The translations under genes were made by a program, and so were the position numbers. A stretch of 14,711 bases of DNA. It comes from Patescibacteria group bacterium (GTDB taxonomy: Bacteria > Patescibacteriota > Dojkabacteria > SC72 > T1SED10-24). The notes beneath the pieces were generated by a model. It did no database searches and was not told where the DNA came from. It worked only from the letters and a program-made list of their open reading frames with translations. How positions within the stretch are numbered: position 1 is the stretch's first letter; the number at the start of each line of letters is the position of its first letter. The stretch lies in contig SLHS01000032.1 in NCBI GenBank assembly GCA_007136035.1, positions 1 to 14,711 of the forward strand. The letters run 5' to 3'. Below are positions 1-7,636 of this stretch, piece after piece.

Positions 1-851
1 CACAACTCAAACACAATATCCCCTGTCTCATAAGTCAAATCATATTTAATGTTTAGTTTTTCAAAATTTTCAATTACCTCCCTATGAGGATGACCAAACC
101 TATTGTCTTCACCAACACAGCAAATTGCATAGCTAGGTTGTATATATTCTAAAAATCTTTGTGAGCTTGCGGTTCTTGAACAATGATGTCCCGCTTTCAA
201 AACATCAACTTTTAAATCTTCCCTACTATAATTTCTCATTAACCAATCCTCAACTTCATGCTCAGCATCACCAGTAAGAAGCATGGTTCCTGAATCTGAA
301 AGAAGTTTTAAAACAATTGAAGCATTGTTTACATTTGAAAACTCAACGCATCCTTCTTCTACCTCTTCGAGTGGAAAAAGCAGATCTAAAGAAAATGAAT
401 TTCCTTGAAAACTAAACTCGTTGTCAATAATTACTATATTCTCATCTAGATATAAAAAGTACTTATACAGGTTTGAATTATAACAAGCGGGATAGTACAA
501 AACTTCTTTTACTTTGAATCTTTCTAAAATATCAATAAGGCCAGAAAGATGATCTTCGTGAGGATGTGTAAGTATCACAATATCAATTATTCTGTCTCTT
601 GGGTGCAAATAATCCGAAATACTATATACAACGTAGTCCCCTCCTCCACCATCAACCAGTATTTTTTTACCAGAAGAATCTATTAGGAAAATAGCATCAC
701 CCTGTCCAACATCCAAAACAATAACTCTAGGACCATACTCTAGAGCTTCATAATTTAGAAAAACCCCAATCATCAAAAAAATTACAAGGACGATATTATT
801 TAAAAACCAATCAAAGATTTTCTTGTAAGTTGAGATAATAGTTTTTCCCAT
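1..851 (-). CDS. ComEC C-terminal metallo-beta-lactamase-like domain, separate frame, cut by window edge
   Basis: This frame starts at ATG 851 and stays open to the window edge, so the C-terminus is missing (283 complete codons visible). The N-terminus has one hydrophobic segment at about residues 18-33, followed by the entry motif VLDVGQGDA (about 45-53). The metal-binding motif THPHEDHLSG (HxHxDH at 96-101), GDAEHE and a GHHCS motif follow, and further on comes NRFGHPH. This is the order seen in the C-terminal domain of ComEC, a nuclease-like domain attached to the DNA-uptake channel. The family link is established knowledge; nuclease activity here is inference. The frame overlaps the upstream comEC frame by 41 bp in the +1 register and lacks a Shine-Dalgarno sequence. 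It may therefore be a separately translated subunit, a frameshift product, or the rest of a single gene broken by one base in an A5 run. Confidence 0.85.
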   Translation of the reverse strand, partial: MGKTIISTYKKIFDWFLNNIVLVIFLMIGVFLNYEALEYGPRVIVLDVGQGDAIFLIDSSGKKILVDGGGGDYVVYSISDYLHPRDRIIDIVILTHPHEDHLSGLIDILERFKVKEVLYYPACYNSNLYKYFLYLDENIVIIDNEFSFQGNSFSLDLLFPLEEVEEGCVEFSNVNNASIVLKLLSDSGTMLLTGDAEHEVEDWLMRNYSREDLKVDVLKAGHHCSRTASSQRFLEYIQPSYAICCVGEDNRFGHPHREVIENFEKLNIKYDLTYETGDIVFEL

Positions 852-2337
852 CTAAAGGCGAAAATATTAAAATTAAAATTCCAATAAATAGATAAATAAG
901 GCCTACTATAGGGGCTGTTATATTCACATCATGGGATGCAAATTCTAAATTACCAAGAAGGTCTACTATAAGTTCAAAATATTTTAATTGAGCCCAAATT
1001 GTTAAAAAAAGTATCTGAGAAATATATGTCGAAAAAAGATTAAAAAACAAAGTTATAAAACCAAGAATAAGGGTATACTCTAAAACCGGAAGGATTAGGA
1101 TATTAGTTACTACTCCAATTATTGAAATTTTTTGAAAAGAATAAGCAATTATAGGCATGGTAATTATTGTACAGGCAAAACTGGGAACAAAATAGTTTTG
1201 AAGAAATCTGTAGATAGAATTTTTTAATTTCTCAAAAGGAATAGTAAAATCAAGAACCTTACGAATATATACATCTATTATTGGGGTTATGTATATTAAA
1301 CCACCAGTTGCTGAAATCGAAAGAAGGAAACCTATTTCCTTAATAATTCTTGGATCTATTAAAATAAATATGAATGCGCTAGTAAAAAAAATAATATTTA
1401 TATTCGAAATAACACCATAATAAACTGCAAGTAATGTTAAGCTCAGCATTATAGTTGCCCTAATTATCGAAGGGCTTAATCCCGCAAGTACACAATATAA
1501 CCAAATTAAAAAAATTGTTAACAGGGTCCTAGGTCTTTTAGGAACAAAAAAGAATACTTTGTTAATTCCAAGAAATATAATTGAAACATTATATCCGGAA
1601 GCAACGATAATGTGGGTAATACTAGCCACTCTTAGAGCTTCTCCGAAATCTTCTTCAAAAACTCTCCTCTCGCCAAATAAAACCCCAAGAAAAAGAGAAG
1701 CTTGAGGTTCTGAAAGTTTGCTTTCGACTTGTCCTCTAACACCCCGTTTAAAATCCATAAGACTATTTTTTAAAAAGAAACCCTTTCTCTCTTCAGAACA
1801 ATTTAATATGGGATATCGAACTATATAATATATCCTTCTATTTCTTAAAAACGCCTTGTAATCAAACTCTTCAAAAGATTCCGGTTCAACTAAATTTCCA
1901 ATTATTCTACAAGATTGTCCAACCTCTAATCTAGGGAAACGAGAAGTATTTGCCTGGACAAAGAAACTTTCTCTACCTTCAATTCTAAATATTACCCTAG
2001 CATATTCATGCTTGTAAATAGGCTCTTGGCTAACATAGCCTGTTAACTCTATGTGTTCTCCTAAATAATTTTTATCTACATAATTTCGAATCTCATTCTC
2101 AACATGTAGATCATAATAATTCCTTGCAGAACAAAGAAAAATAACAAGAAGAACAATTATTAAAACCTTTCCTTGTTTAAAAAACAAAAGCACAAAAGAA
2201 AAACATATCAAAATAACTATTCCTTTCCACAACAAGGCATGAAAAAACACTTGAGACAATATATAGGTTAGTGCTACAAGAAGAATCTTTCTCTCTGAAA
2301 TATAAAGTAAGAGGCTTTTGAATCTTTTTAAAGGCAT
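811..2337 (-). CDS. comEC: ComEC/Rec2-family DNA-uptake channel, N-terminal and membrane part
   Basis: 508 residues. ComEC forms the inner-membrane channel that carries single-stranded DNA into the cytoplasm during transformation. The N-terminus has hydrophobic segments (about 10-70), then a soluble beta-rich DUF4131/OB-like stretch (about 80-180). The polytopic Competence domain follows (about 205-490), with the family signatures FLGVLFGERR, THIIVASGYNVSI and GLSPSIIRATIM. The protein ends in TGA soon after its last membrane segment, exactly where the beta-lactamase-like domain normally continues. That domain is present in the next frame, overlapping by 41 bp. The start overlaps the end of comEA by 10 bp and has the only clear Shine-Dalgarno-like site in the window (AAGGA, 6 nt before ATG), which suggests translational coupling. 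A full-length ComEC is usually one polypeptide, so the break is notable. Confidence 0.9.
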   Translation of the reverse strand: MPLKRFKSLLLYISERKILLVALTYILSQVFFHALLWKGIVILICFSFVLLFFKQGKVLIIVLLVIFLCSARNYYDLHVENEIRNYVDKNYLGEHIELTGYVSQEPIYKHEYARVIFRIEGRESFFVQANTSRFPRLEVGQSCRIIGNLVEPESFEEFDYKAFLRNRRIYYIVRYPILNCSEERKGFFLKNSLMDFKRGVRGQVESKLSEPQASLFLGVLFGERRVFEEDFGEALRVASITHIIVASGYNVSIIFLGINKVFFFVPKRPRTLLTIFLIWLYCVLAGLSPSIIRATIMLSLTLLAVYYGVISNINIIFFTSAFIFILIDPRIIKEIGFLLSISATGGLIYITPIIDVYIRKVLDFTIPFEKLKNSIYRFLQNYFVPSFACTIITMPIIAYSFQKISIIGVVTNILILPVLEYTLILGFITLFFNLFSTYISQILFLTIWAQLKYFELIVDLLGNLEFASHDVNITAPIVGLIYLFIGILILIFSPLDGKNYYLNLQENL

Positions 2338-3020
2338 ATAAAATCCTTGATATTGTCATAAGTGGCATCACCTATCCCTGGTACGTTTTTAATATCTTCA
2401 AGTTTACTATATGGTCTACCGTCAACAATATCCCTCGCCCTAGCTTCACCAATACCCGTAAGCTCCATAAGTTCTTCATTAGAAGCATTATTAATACTAA
2501 TGCAATCTGTAGATTCAACAATTTCATCATCACCCACTATTTCCTTTTGATCTAATTGAACCTCTGTAATAACACTCTTTGGGGTTCTAATTTCTCTCAT
2601 AACACTAGCCGTATAGTCCACTTGCTCATCTTCTATTCTTGTACAAACAACATCATCACGAAAAGGAATATATATTTTTTCTTCATTTTCAAGAATTCTT
2701 GCTAAATTAACTCTCTGAGCAACATACTTAAAAGCATAAGCCGCAGGATTAAAACCTTGAGCTTTTTCAATTGCATCATTAACTATTGCCCCACTATTAA
2801 GACAGACAACACCAGGCTCCATCACAGCACCACTAACATCAACAAAAAAACTACATCCATTTTCATCATTAGCAAACTTTTCTTCATCTTCAGAAAAATC
2901 CTTCAAAGAAATTCCCGTTTTATCATTAGGAGAACAAAAGAAAATGTTTGTTAAAAGCCCACCTATAATTAAAGAGATTAGAGCAACAATGCCAACAAAT
3001 ATGTAATATGTATTTTGCAT
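2328..3020 (-). CDS. comEA: ComEA-like DNA-binding competence protein (SLBB plus helix-hairpin-helix)
   Basis: 230 residues. ComEA is a membrane-anchored DNA receptor that hands DNA to ComEC outside the cytoplasmic membrane. One N-terminal membrane anchor lies at about residues 5-27. An SLBB-type domain follows (about 58-122: FFVDVSGAVMEPGVV, later VNLARILENEEKIYIPF). After an acidic linker comes a C-terminal tandem helix-hairpin-helix (about 172-230: SINNASNEELMELTGIG and NVPGIGDATYDNIK), the DNA-binding module. The order anchor, SLBB, linker, HhH is the classic ComEA layout. The gene begins 36 bp after the cyclophilin stop and overlaps comEC by 10 bp, so it is very likely co-expressed with it. 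The start ATG 3020 directly precedes the anchor. No Shine-Dalgarno sequence is visible. Confidence 0.92.
   Translation of the reverse strand: MQNTYYIFVGIVALISLIIGGLLTNIFFCSPNDKTGISLKDFSEDEEKFANDENGCSFFVDVSGAVMEPGVVCLNSGAIVNDAIEKAQGFNPAAYAFKYVAQRVNLARILENEEKIYIPFRDDVVCTRIEDEQVDYTASVMREIRTPKSVITEVQLDQKEIVGDDEIVESTDCISINNASNEELMELTGIGEARARDIVDGRPYSKLEDIKNVPGIGDATYDNIKDFICL
2344..2348 (-). promoter_or_regulatory. Shine-Dalgarno-like site of comEC
   Basis: AAGGA on the minus strand lies 6 nt upstream of the comEC ATG, inside the last codons of comEA. It supports ATG 2337 as the start. It stands out because no other gene here has a recognisable purine-rich site at this spacing. Confidence 0.5.
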
Positions 3021-3056
3021 ATTACATTTTAAAAAAGGAAAGTGAAAAACTTTTAA

Positions 3057-3674
3057 CTATTTTATGTCTATTCTTTCAACTACGACATCAACTCGAGGGA
3101 CATCATTTGAATCAACATCAACAGCACCTATTTTTTCAACAACAGAAAACCCTTCTATAACCTCTCCTATGACCGTATAGTGCCCATCCAGATGAGAGAA
3201 GTTGCCTCCTTTTAAAGTTATGAAAAATTGTGAACTATTTGTATCTGAACGCCCTTCATTAGCCATTGCCACCAGGTATTCCCTAAAAGTAATGCCTGGT
3301 GATATTTCATCATCTATATAATATCCAGCATTACCTGTTCCATCCCCTATTGAATCACCAGTTTGTATTATAAAATTCTCAATTACCCTGTGAAATGTAA
3401 GACCATTGTAAAAACCGTTGTTAGCAAGAGAAACAAAGTTCTCCACATTCTTCGGAGCTATCTCTTCATATAAATTGATTTCGAAACTACCCAAACTCGT
3501 TTGTACATCAGCTATATAGGTAATTTCTCCCTCTCTTTCACTTGGACCTAAAGTAAGATCTGTAATTGAATCTGTCTCTAAATCCACCATATAAAAGGCT
3601 AATATAACAACTATTAAACCCAAAACAGGTAAAAAAACTTTCATATTATCTTTTAGTGTTCCAGCAATATCCAT
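3057..3674 (-). CDS. Membrane-anchored cyclophilin-type peptidyl-prolyl cis-trans isomerase
   Basis: 205 residues. Cyclophilins catalyse cis-trans isomerisation of X-Pro bonds and assist folding. A single hydrophobic segment at about residues 12-28 is not followed by an obvious cleavage site, so the enzyme is predicted to be tethered with its domain outside the membrane. The domain (about 50-205) shows the family hallmarks: FHRVI with the catalytic arginine, FIIQTGD, MANEGRSDTNSSQFFITL and LDGHYTVIGEV. The position equivalent to the cyclosporin-binding Trp is His (SHLDG), as in many bacterial enzymes. The gene starts 3 bp after the leuS stop and ends 36 bp before comEA. It could assist surface or competence proteins encoded nearby, but that is inferred only from position. 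Confidence 0.92.
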   Translation of the reverse strand: MDIAGTLKDNMKVFLPVLGLIVVILAFYMVDLETDSITDLTLGPSEREGEITYIADVQTSLGSFEINLYEEIAPKNVENFVSLANNGFYNGLTFHRVIENFIIQTGDSIGDGTGNAGYYIDDEISPGITFREYLVAMANEGRSDTNSSQFFITLKGGNFSHLDGHYTVIGEVIEGFSVVEKIGAVDVDSNDVPRVDVVVERIDIK

Positions 3675-3677
3675 AAT

Positions 3678-6125
3678 TTAATTACAAACAATATTAACTA
3701 TTTTACCCTTTACATATATCAATTTTTTAACATCGCCTACCACATGTTTTTTCATAGACTCATCAGCAAAAATCTTTTTCTTTAATTGCTCCTCTGTAAT
3801 TTCTGGGCGAACACTAATCTTGCCCCGCATTTTACCGTTTACCTGCACAGGTATTTCAATACTTTCCGTTTTCAAAATTTGCTTTTTATATTCAGGCCAA
3901 GGTTTTGTATGTATACTAAATTCTTCTCCAAGTATACTCCAAAGCTCCTCTGTTAAAAAAGGCATGTATGGTGCAAGAAGTTTTAAAAAGTTTTTTATTG
4001 TTTCTTTGGAAATTTCACCCCCCTTTACACTTTCAAAAAGATTTAGCGTCTCCATTAACCTAGCAACTGGTGTATTAAAACGGAAATTTTCTATTGATTT
4101 TGTGACATCACCTACTACTTCATTTATCTTTTGCTCAACCAGCTCAGAATCCTTAGTCGAAAATTCGTCTATATTCTCTGTAACAAACCTATACACCCTC
4201 TGAGCGAATCTTTTAACACCCATGAGTGATTTTTCATTCCAAGCTATTGTACTATCAAAAGGTCCCATAAACATCAAATATGTCCTCGCCACATCAGATC
4301 CCAACTTATTTGTAATATCCTCAGGAACAACAACATTTCCCCTAGATTTGCTCATTCTTTGACTATCCGAACCTAGTATCACACCGTGAGATATGCGTTT
4401 AAAATATGGCTCTTGGGTTGGAACTTCGCCTAAATCATATAAAAATTGATATATGAATCTTGAATACAGAAGGTGTAAAGTATTATGCTCATCGCCACCA
4501 AGATAAACATCAACAGGTAACCAATATTTCATTTTTCCTTTATCAGCAAGCGCTTTGTCATTTTCAGGATCAATATAGCGAATAAAGTACCAATCACTCC
4601 CAGCCCAATTAGGCATAGTATCAGTTTCCCTCTTTGCCTTTCCTTTGCATTTGGGGCAATCTATATTAACCCAATCTTCAATTTTCGCCAAAGGACTTTC
4701 TCCCGTATCAGTCGGCTCATAGTTTTCAACTTCTGGGAGAGCTACAGGTAATTCTTCTTCTGGCACAGGTACCCAGCCACATTTCTCGCAAGAAATCATA
4801 GGTATAGGTTCACCCCAATAGTGTTGTCTGCTAAAAATCCAATCTCTTAAGTGATACCTTATTGACCTAGTACCCCATCCCTTCTCTTCCAAATAATTCA
4901 TAATTTTTTCAATTGCCTCTTTTGTTTTCAAACCATCCAAGAAATCTGAATTCATAGCAACACCCTCTCCAACAAAAACATTCTCTATACTACCAACCTC
5001 CCCCCTATTCCCTTTATCATCTTCAACAACCCTTTTTATTGACAAACCAAACTGCTGAGCAAATTCAAAATCTCTGACATCATGTGCTGGCACACCAACA
5101 ACAGCACCAGTACCAACAGTGGACAGGACGAAATCAGCTATCCAAATCGGCATTTTCTCTTTGGTAAGAGGATTTAAAGCATAAAGTCCCGTAAAAACTC
5201 CTGTCTTCTTCCTCCCTAAAACATCTTTTTGCCTATCAAGCTCAGATTTTTTTAAAGACTCCTTCACATACCCCCTAATCTTCTCAATATCCTCACCAAC
5301 CTTAATTTTTCCACCAAGAATTTTTTGTACCAAATCATGTTCTGGGGCAAGAACAACAAAAGTCGCACCAAAATTGGTGTCAGGTCTAGTTGTTGCTACA
5401 ACAACTCTTTCATTTACACCCTTTATATCATAAGTAATATCTATCCATTCCTTCCTATCAATCCAATTAATTTGAGCAGCTTTAACCTTTTCGACAAATT
5501 CTGTATCTTCCAAACCCTCAACTAACCTATCTGCATAATCAGTAATCTTGACAATCCATTGGCTCAAATTTCTTCGAGTTGTTCCCTCCCCACACCTTTC
5601 ACAATTACCATCAATAACTTCCTCATTAGCCAAACCTATTTTACAAGATGGACACCAATTTATTGGCTTCTCATCTTTGTAAGCAAGACCTTTTTCAAAA
5701 AGTTTAAGAAAAATCCACTGAGTCCATTTGTAATACCTAGGATCTGTGGTATTAATTTCTCTAGTCCAATCAAAAGAAAAACCAAGATTTTTCATTTGAG
5801 CTTTAAACATTTCTGTATTTTCTTTCGTAATTTCCTGAGGCTTTCTCTTCATCTTTATTGCATAATTTTCTGTAGGAAGACCAAAAGCATCCCAACCCAT
5901 AGGGAAAAGCACATTAAAGCCACTCATTCTCATAAATCTCGCATAAACATCACCCCCTGTGAAAGAAAAAGCATGACCAATATGAAGGCCACTACCACTT
6001 GGATAAGGGAACTCTACCAAAACATACCTTTTTTCTCTCTCATCAAAATCCTTAGCATAATACACATCACTTTCAAACCACTTTCTTGACCATTTTTCCT
6101 CAATTTTTTTTGAATTGTACTTCAT
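3678..6125 (-). CDS. leuS: Leucyl-tRNA synthetase
   Basis: 815 residues when started at ATG 6125. The enzyme is a class I synthetase that charges tRNA-Leu in the cytoplasm. It has the HIGH signature (PYPSGSGLHIGH, H48-H51), paired CxxC zinc-type motifs (CPSCK, CERCG), and the CP1 editing domain with TTRPDTNFGATF (from about 245) and GVPAHDVRDF. A second cysteine set follows (CEKCG, CPKCK), then the KMSKS equivalent RMSKSRGNVV (M591-S594), an anticodon-binding helical region, and the C-terminal domain containing VNGKMRGKI. It is somewhat shorter than the E. coli enzyme (about 860). An upstream in-frame TTG would run the frame through the tRNA gene and is rejected. The ATG lies only 17 nt after the tRNA-Ala 3' end, without a Shine-Dalgarno site. 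The gene is probably co-transcribed with the tRNA and the peptidase gene. Confidence 0.97.
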   Translation of the reverse strand: MKYNSKKIEEKWSRKWFESDVYYAKDFDEREKRYVLVEFPYPSGSGLHIGHAFSFTGGDVYARFMRMSGFNVLFPMGWDAFGLPTENYAIKMKRKPQEITKENTEMFKAQMKNLGFSFDWTREINTTDPRYYKWTQWIFLKLFEKGLAYKDEKPINWCPSCKIGLANEEVIDGNCERCGEGTTRRNLSQWIVKITDYADRLVEGLEDTEFVEKVKAAQINWIDRKEWIDITYDIKGVNERVVVATTRPDTNFGATFVVLAPEHDLVQKILGGKIKVGEDIEKIRGYVKESLKKSELDRQKDVLGRKKTGVFTGLYALNPLTKEKMPIWIADFVLSTVGTGAVVGVPAHDVRDFEFAQQFGLSIKRVVEDDKGNRGEVGSIENVFVGEGVAMNSDFLDGLKTKEAIEKIMNYLEEKGWGTRSIRYHLRDWIFSRQHYWGEPIPMISCEKCGWVPVPEEELPVALPEVENYEPTDTGESPLAKIEDWVNIDCPKCKGKAKRETDTMPNWAGSDWYFIRYIDPENDKALADKGKMKYWLPVDVYLGGDEHNTLHLLYSRFIYQFLYDLGEVPTQEPYFKRISHGVILGSDSQRMSKSRGNVVVPEDITNKLGSDVARTYLMFMGPFDSTIAWNEKSLMGVKRFAQRVYRFVTENIDEFSTKDSELVEQKINEVVGDVTKSIENFRFNTPVARLMETLNLFESVKGGEISKETIKNFLKLLAPYMPFLTEELWSILGEEFSIHTKPWPEYKKQILKTESIEIPVQVNGKMRGKISVRPEITEEQLKKKIFADESMKKHVVGDVKKLIYVKGKIVNIVCN

Positions 6126-6142
6126 AATTTTAATAATTTTTA

Positions 6143-6216
6143 TGGACCTGATGGGAATTGAACCCATGACCTTTTGTATGCCATACAAACGCTCTAGCCA
6201 ACTGAGCTACAGGCCC
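6143..6216 (-). tRNA. tRNA-Ala, anticodon GGC
   Basis: A 74-nt cloverleaf can be drawn. The acceptor stem is GGGCCTG with CAGGTCC, including the G3-U70 wobble that defines alanine tRNAs. The D-arm is GCTC/GAGC with AGTTGGCTA loop. The anticodon stem TTTGT/ACAAA carries loop ATGGCAT (anticodon GGC, reads GCC/GCU), and the T-arm is ATGGG-TTCAATT-CCCAT. The discriminator base is A and CCA is not encoded (the next bases are TAAAAA), so CCA must be added by the nucleotidyltransferase. It lies 18 bp after the M23 peptidase stop and 17 bp before the leuS ATG, so it is probably excised from a polycistronic transcript. Confidence 0.97.
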
Positions 6217-6234
6217 TCATTTTAACAAAAGGAC

Positions 6235-7584
6235 CTAATATCCACAAATACTATTCACCATATATGGTGCTGGGTTAACATGACTAGTCCAACCACCACC
6301 TCTTAAAAGCATGTAATGAACATGAATACCGTATGCAGTACCAGTAGAACCCATTTCACCCAACGCTTGCCCTCTTGAAACAGATTGCCCACTACTAACA
6401 TGTATATTTCTCAAATGACCATAAACCGAAGAAAGGCCATTACCGTGATCAACTACAACTGTCCAAGCCAAACCCCAACCACCATACAAAGAACCCATAG
6501 GAGGGCAACCTCCAGATTGACAACCTGCAAAAGTTACTGTTCCTGGAGCTGACGCTACAACATTTGTACCCATTGGAGCAGAAATATCAATACCATTATG
6601 CCAACCAGAATAGCATTGCAAAAGTCTGCCTCCACCCTCTACTGGCCAATGCAAGAATCTTTCTACACCAGCAGTTGCAGGGGAAGATGGCAATTGACCA
6701 GCTCTTTGGCGAACCATTCCAGAGTATACAGGAGCAGCAGGAACAACAGGCTCTGGCTTCCTACCATCTGGTATAAATAGCTCCTGACCTGCAGTTAATT
6801 CAAAAGGAAAATCTAACCAATTTACATCAATAATCATCTGAGGATTAGACTCGTATTTCTCTGCTAAAGATTCCAAATTATCACCCGCTTCAACTTTAAC
6901 ACTCAAACCATCTCCTGGAGGTATCTCTAAAGTATCTCCAGGATTAATTATTGAATTTTCAGTTAAATCGTTCGCCCACAAAATAGTACTTACTTCTAAA
7001 CCATAATATTCTGCAACAGTACTCAAAGTATCCCCTGTTTTGACAATGTATTCCTCTGAATCCATTCTACGCCTATCTTCTGGAACCTGAGTATTTGTAG
7101 AAGCACCCTGTATCAAAAGATCCTGCTGAGCAGCATAAACATGTTGAAAATTATGTTCCGTACTATCAAGCGTTGCCGTTTTATATGTATAGCTAACAAA
7201 GGTAAAAAGCAAAAGTAATACACCAAGAAATTGAGCCGTAAATCTTAACAATTTCCCTCTACCCCAAAAGAGCCTGTTAACAAAGAATCTTTTTACAAAG
7301 TCAAAATAATTCGAAAGAAGTTCATTAAATACTATCGCGATATTTATTATTACTTGACTACGAACGATCAAATATCTTACAAATTCTATGAAAAATTTAA
7401 AAAACTCAATTCTCTCTGAAATTAACAAAAGAATTCGCTTCAAATTATTAATGATTTTTTTTAAAGGAGAATCCTCCTGTCCATTACCAGTAGAAGCTGA
7501 ACTTTCGTCTAATCCCTTCGAGATATCCTTAAAGCTCAACCCTTTTATAATTTTCGGTGACTTCGAACTGTCCTCAAAAATCAT
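6235..7584 (-). CDS. LysM and M23 (LytM-type) peptidoglycan metallopeptidase with long N-terminal membrane region
   Basis: 449 residues. M23 enzymes are zinc peptidases that cut peptide cross-links in peptidoglycan. The first 110 or so residues are unusual: a polar start, then several amphipathic or hydrophobic stretches. A clear membrane segment follows at about 116-133. Outside the membrane come two LysM modules (about 174-222, beginning YIVKTGDTL, and about 224-272), which bind glycan. The M23 domain (about 310-445) has all expected zinc and catalytic residues: H329 and D333 in WHNGIDIS, H390 in VYGHL, H421 and H423 in GIHVHY. It therefore looks active. A cysteine-bearing insertion (AGCQSGGCPPMG) and cysteines near CYSGWH and SICGY could form disulfides. 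It heads the run of genes that includes tRNA-Ala, leuS and the com genes, with an extended -10 promoter upstream. No Shine-Dalgarno site is seen. Confidence 0.92.
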   Translation of the reverse strand: MIFEDSSKSPKIIKGLSFKDISKGLDESSASTGNGQEDSPLKKIINNLKRILLLISERIEFFKFFIEFVRYLIVRSQVIINIAIVFNELLSNYFDFVKRFFVNRLFWGRGKLLRFTAQFLGVLLLLFTFVSYTYKTATLDSTEHNFQHVYAAQQDLLIQGASTNTQVPEDRRRMDSEEYIVKTGDTLSTVAEYYGLEVSTILWANDLTENSIINPGDTLEIPPGDGLSVKVEAGDNLESLAEKYESNPQMIIDVNWLDFPFELTAGQELFIPDGRKPEPVVPAAPVYSGMVRQRAGQLPSSPATAGVERFLHWPVEGGGRLLQCYSGWHNGIDISAPMGTNVVASAPGTVTFAGCQSGGCPPMGSLYGGWGLAWTVVVDHGNGLSSVYGHLRNIHVSSGQSVSRGQALGEMGSTGTAYGIHVHYMLLRGGGWTSHVNPAPYMVNSICGY

Positions 7585-7618
7585 TTAAAGAAATAATAAG
7601 TTTAGTAAACTAAGGAAT

Positions 7619-7627
7619 ATTATATCA
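7619..7627 (-). promoter_or_regulatory. Extended -10 promoter for the M23 peptidase-tRNA-leuS-com run
   Basis: TGATATAAT is a perfect TGn-TATAAT extended -10, located between the rho stop (7637) and the peptidase ATG (7584). No good -35 is present, which is typical when the TG extension is there. The predicted transcript would start near 7612, giving a leader of about 28 nt. A short inverted repeat (TTAGT-2 nt-ACTAA, 7602-7613) sits at the predicted start and could be an operator, though it is short enough to be chance. Confidence 0.6.
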
Positions 7628-7636
7628 GAAAATACG

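Noticed and set aside
811..813. Alternative genetic code with TGA read as glycine
   Set aside because: TGA ends the comEC frame at a sensible position, and no conserved protein here needs TGA read-through.
841..852. Standard -1 programmed frameshift joining the two ComEC frames
   Set aside because: The downstream frame is in the +1 register, so a -1 slip on the A-run leads to the wrong frame.
5559..6089. Plus-strand open frame of 176 codons opposite leuS
   Set aside because: It is antisense to the conserved catalytic core of LeuRS and its translation has no recognisable domain.
6126..6188. Extension of leuS to an in-frame TTG at 6188, adding 21 residues
   Set aside because: The added residues are translated tRNA-Ala sequence and spacer. 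ATG 6125 gives a normal LeuRS N-terminus.
6219..6227. TGTTAAAAT as an extended -10 promoter for tRNA-Ala
   Set aside because: It ends only 2 bp before the mature tRNA 5' end, so transcription would begin inside the tRNA. Co-transcription with the peptidase gene is more likely.
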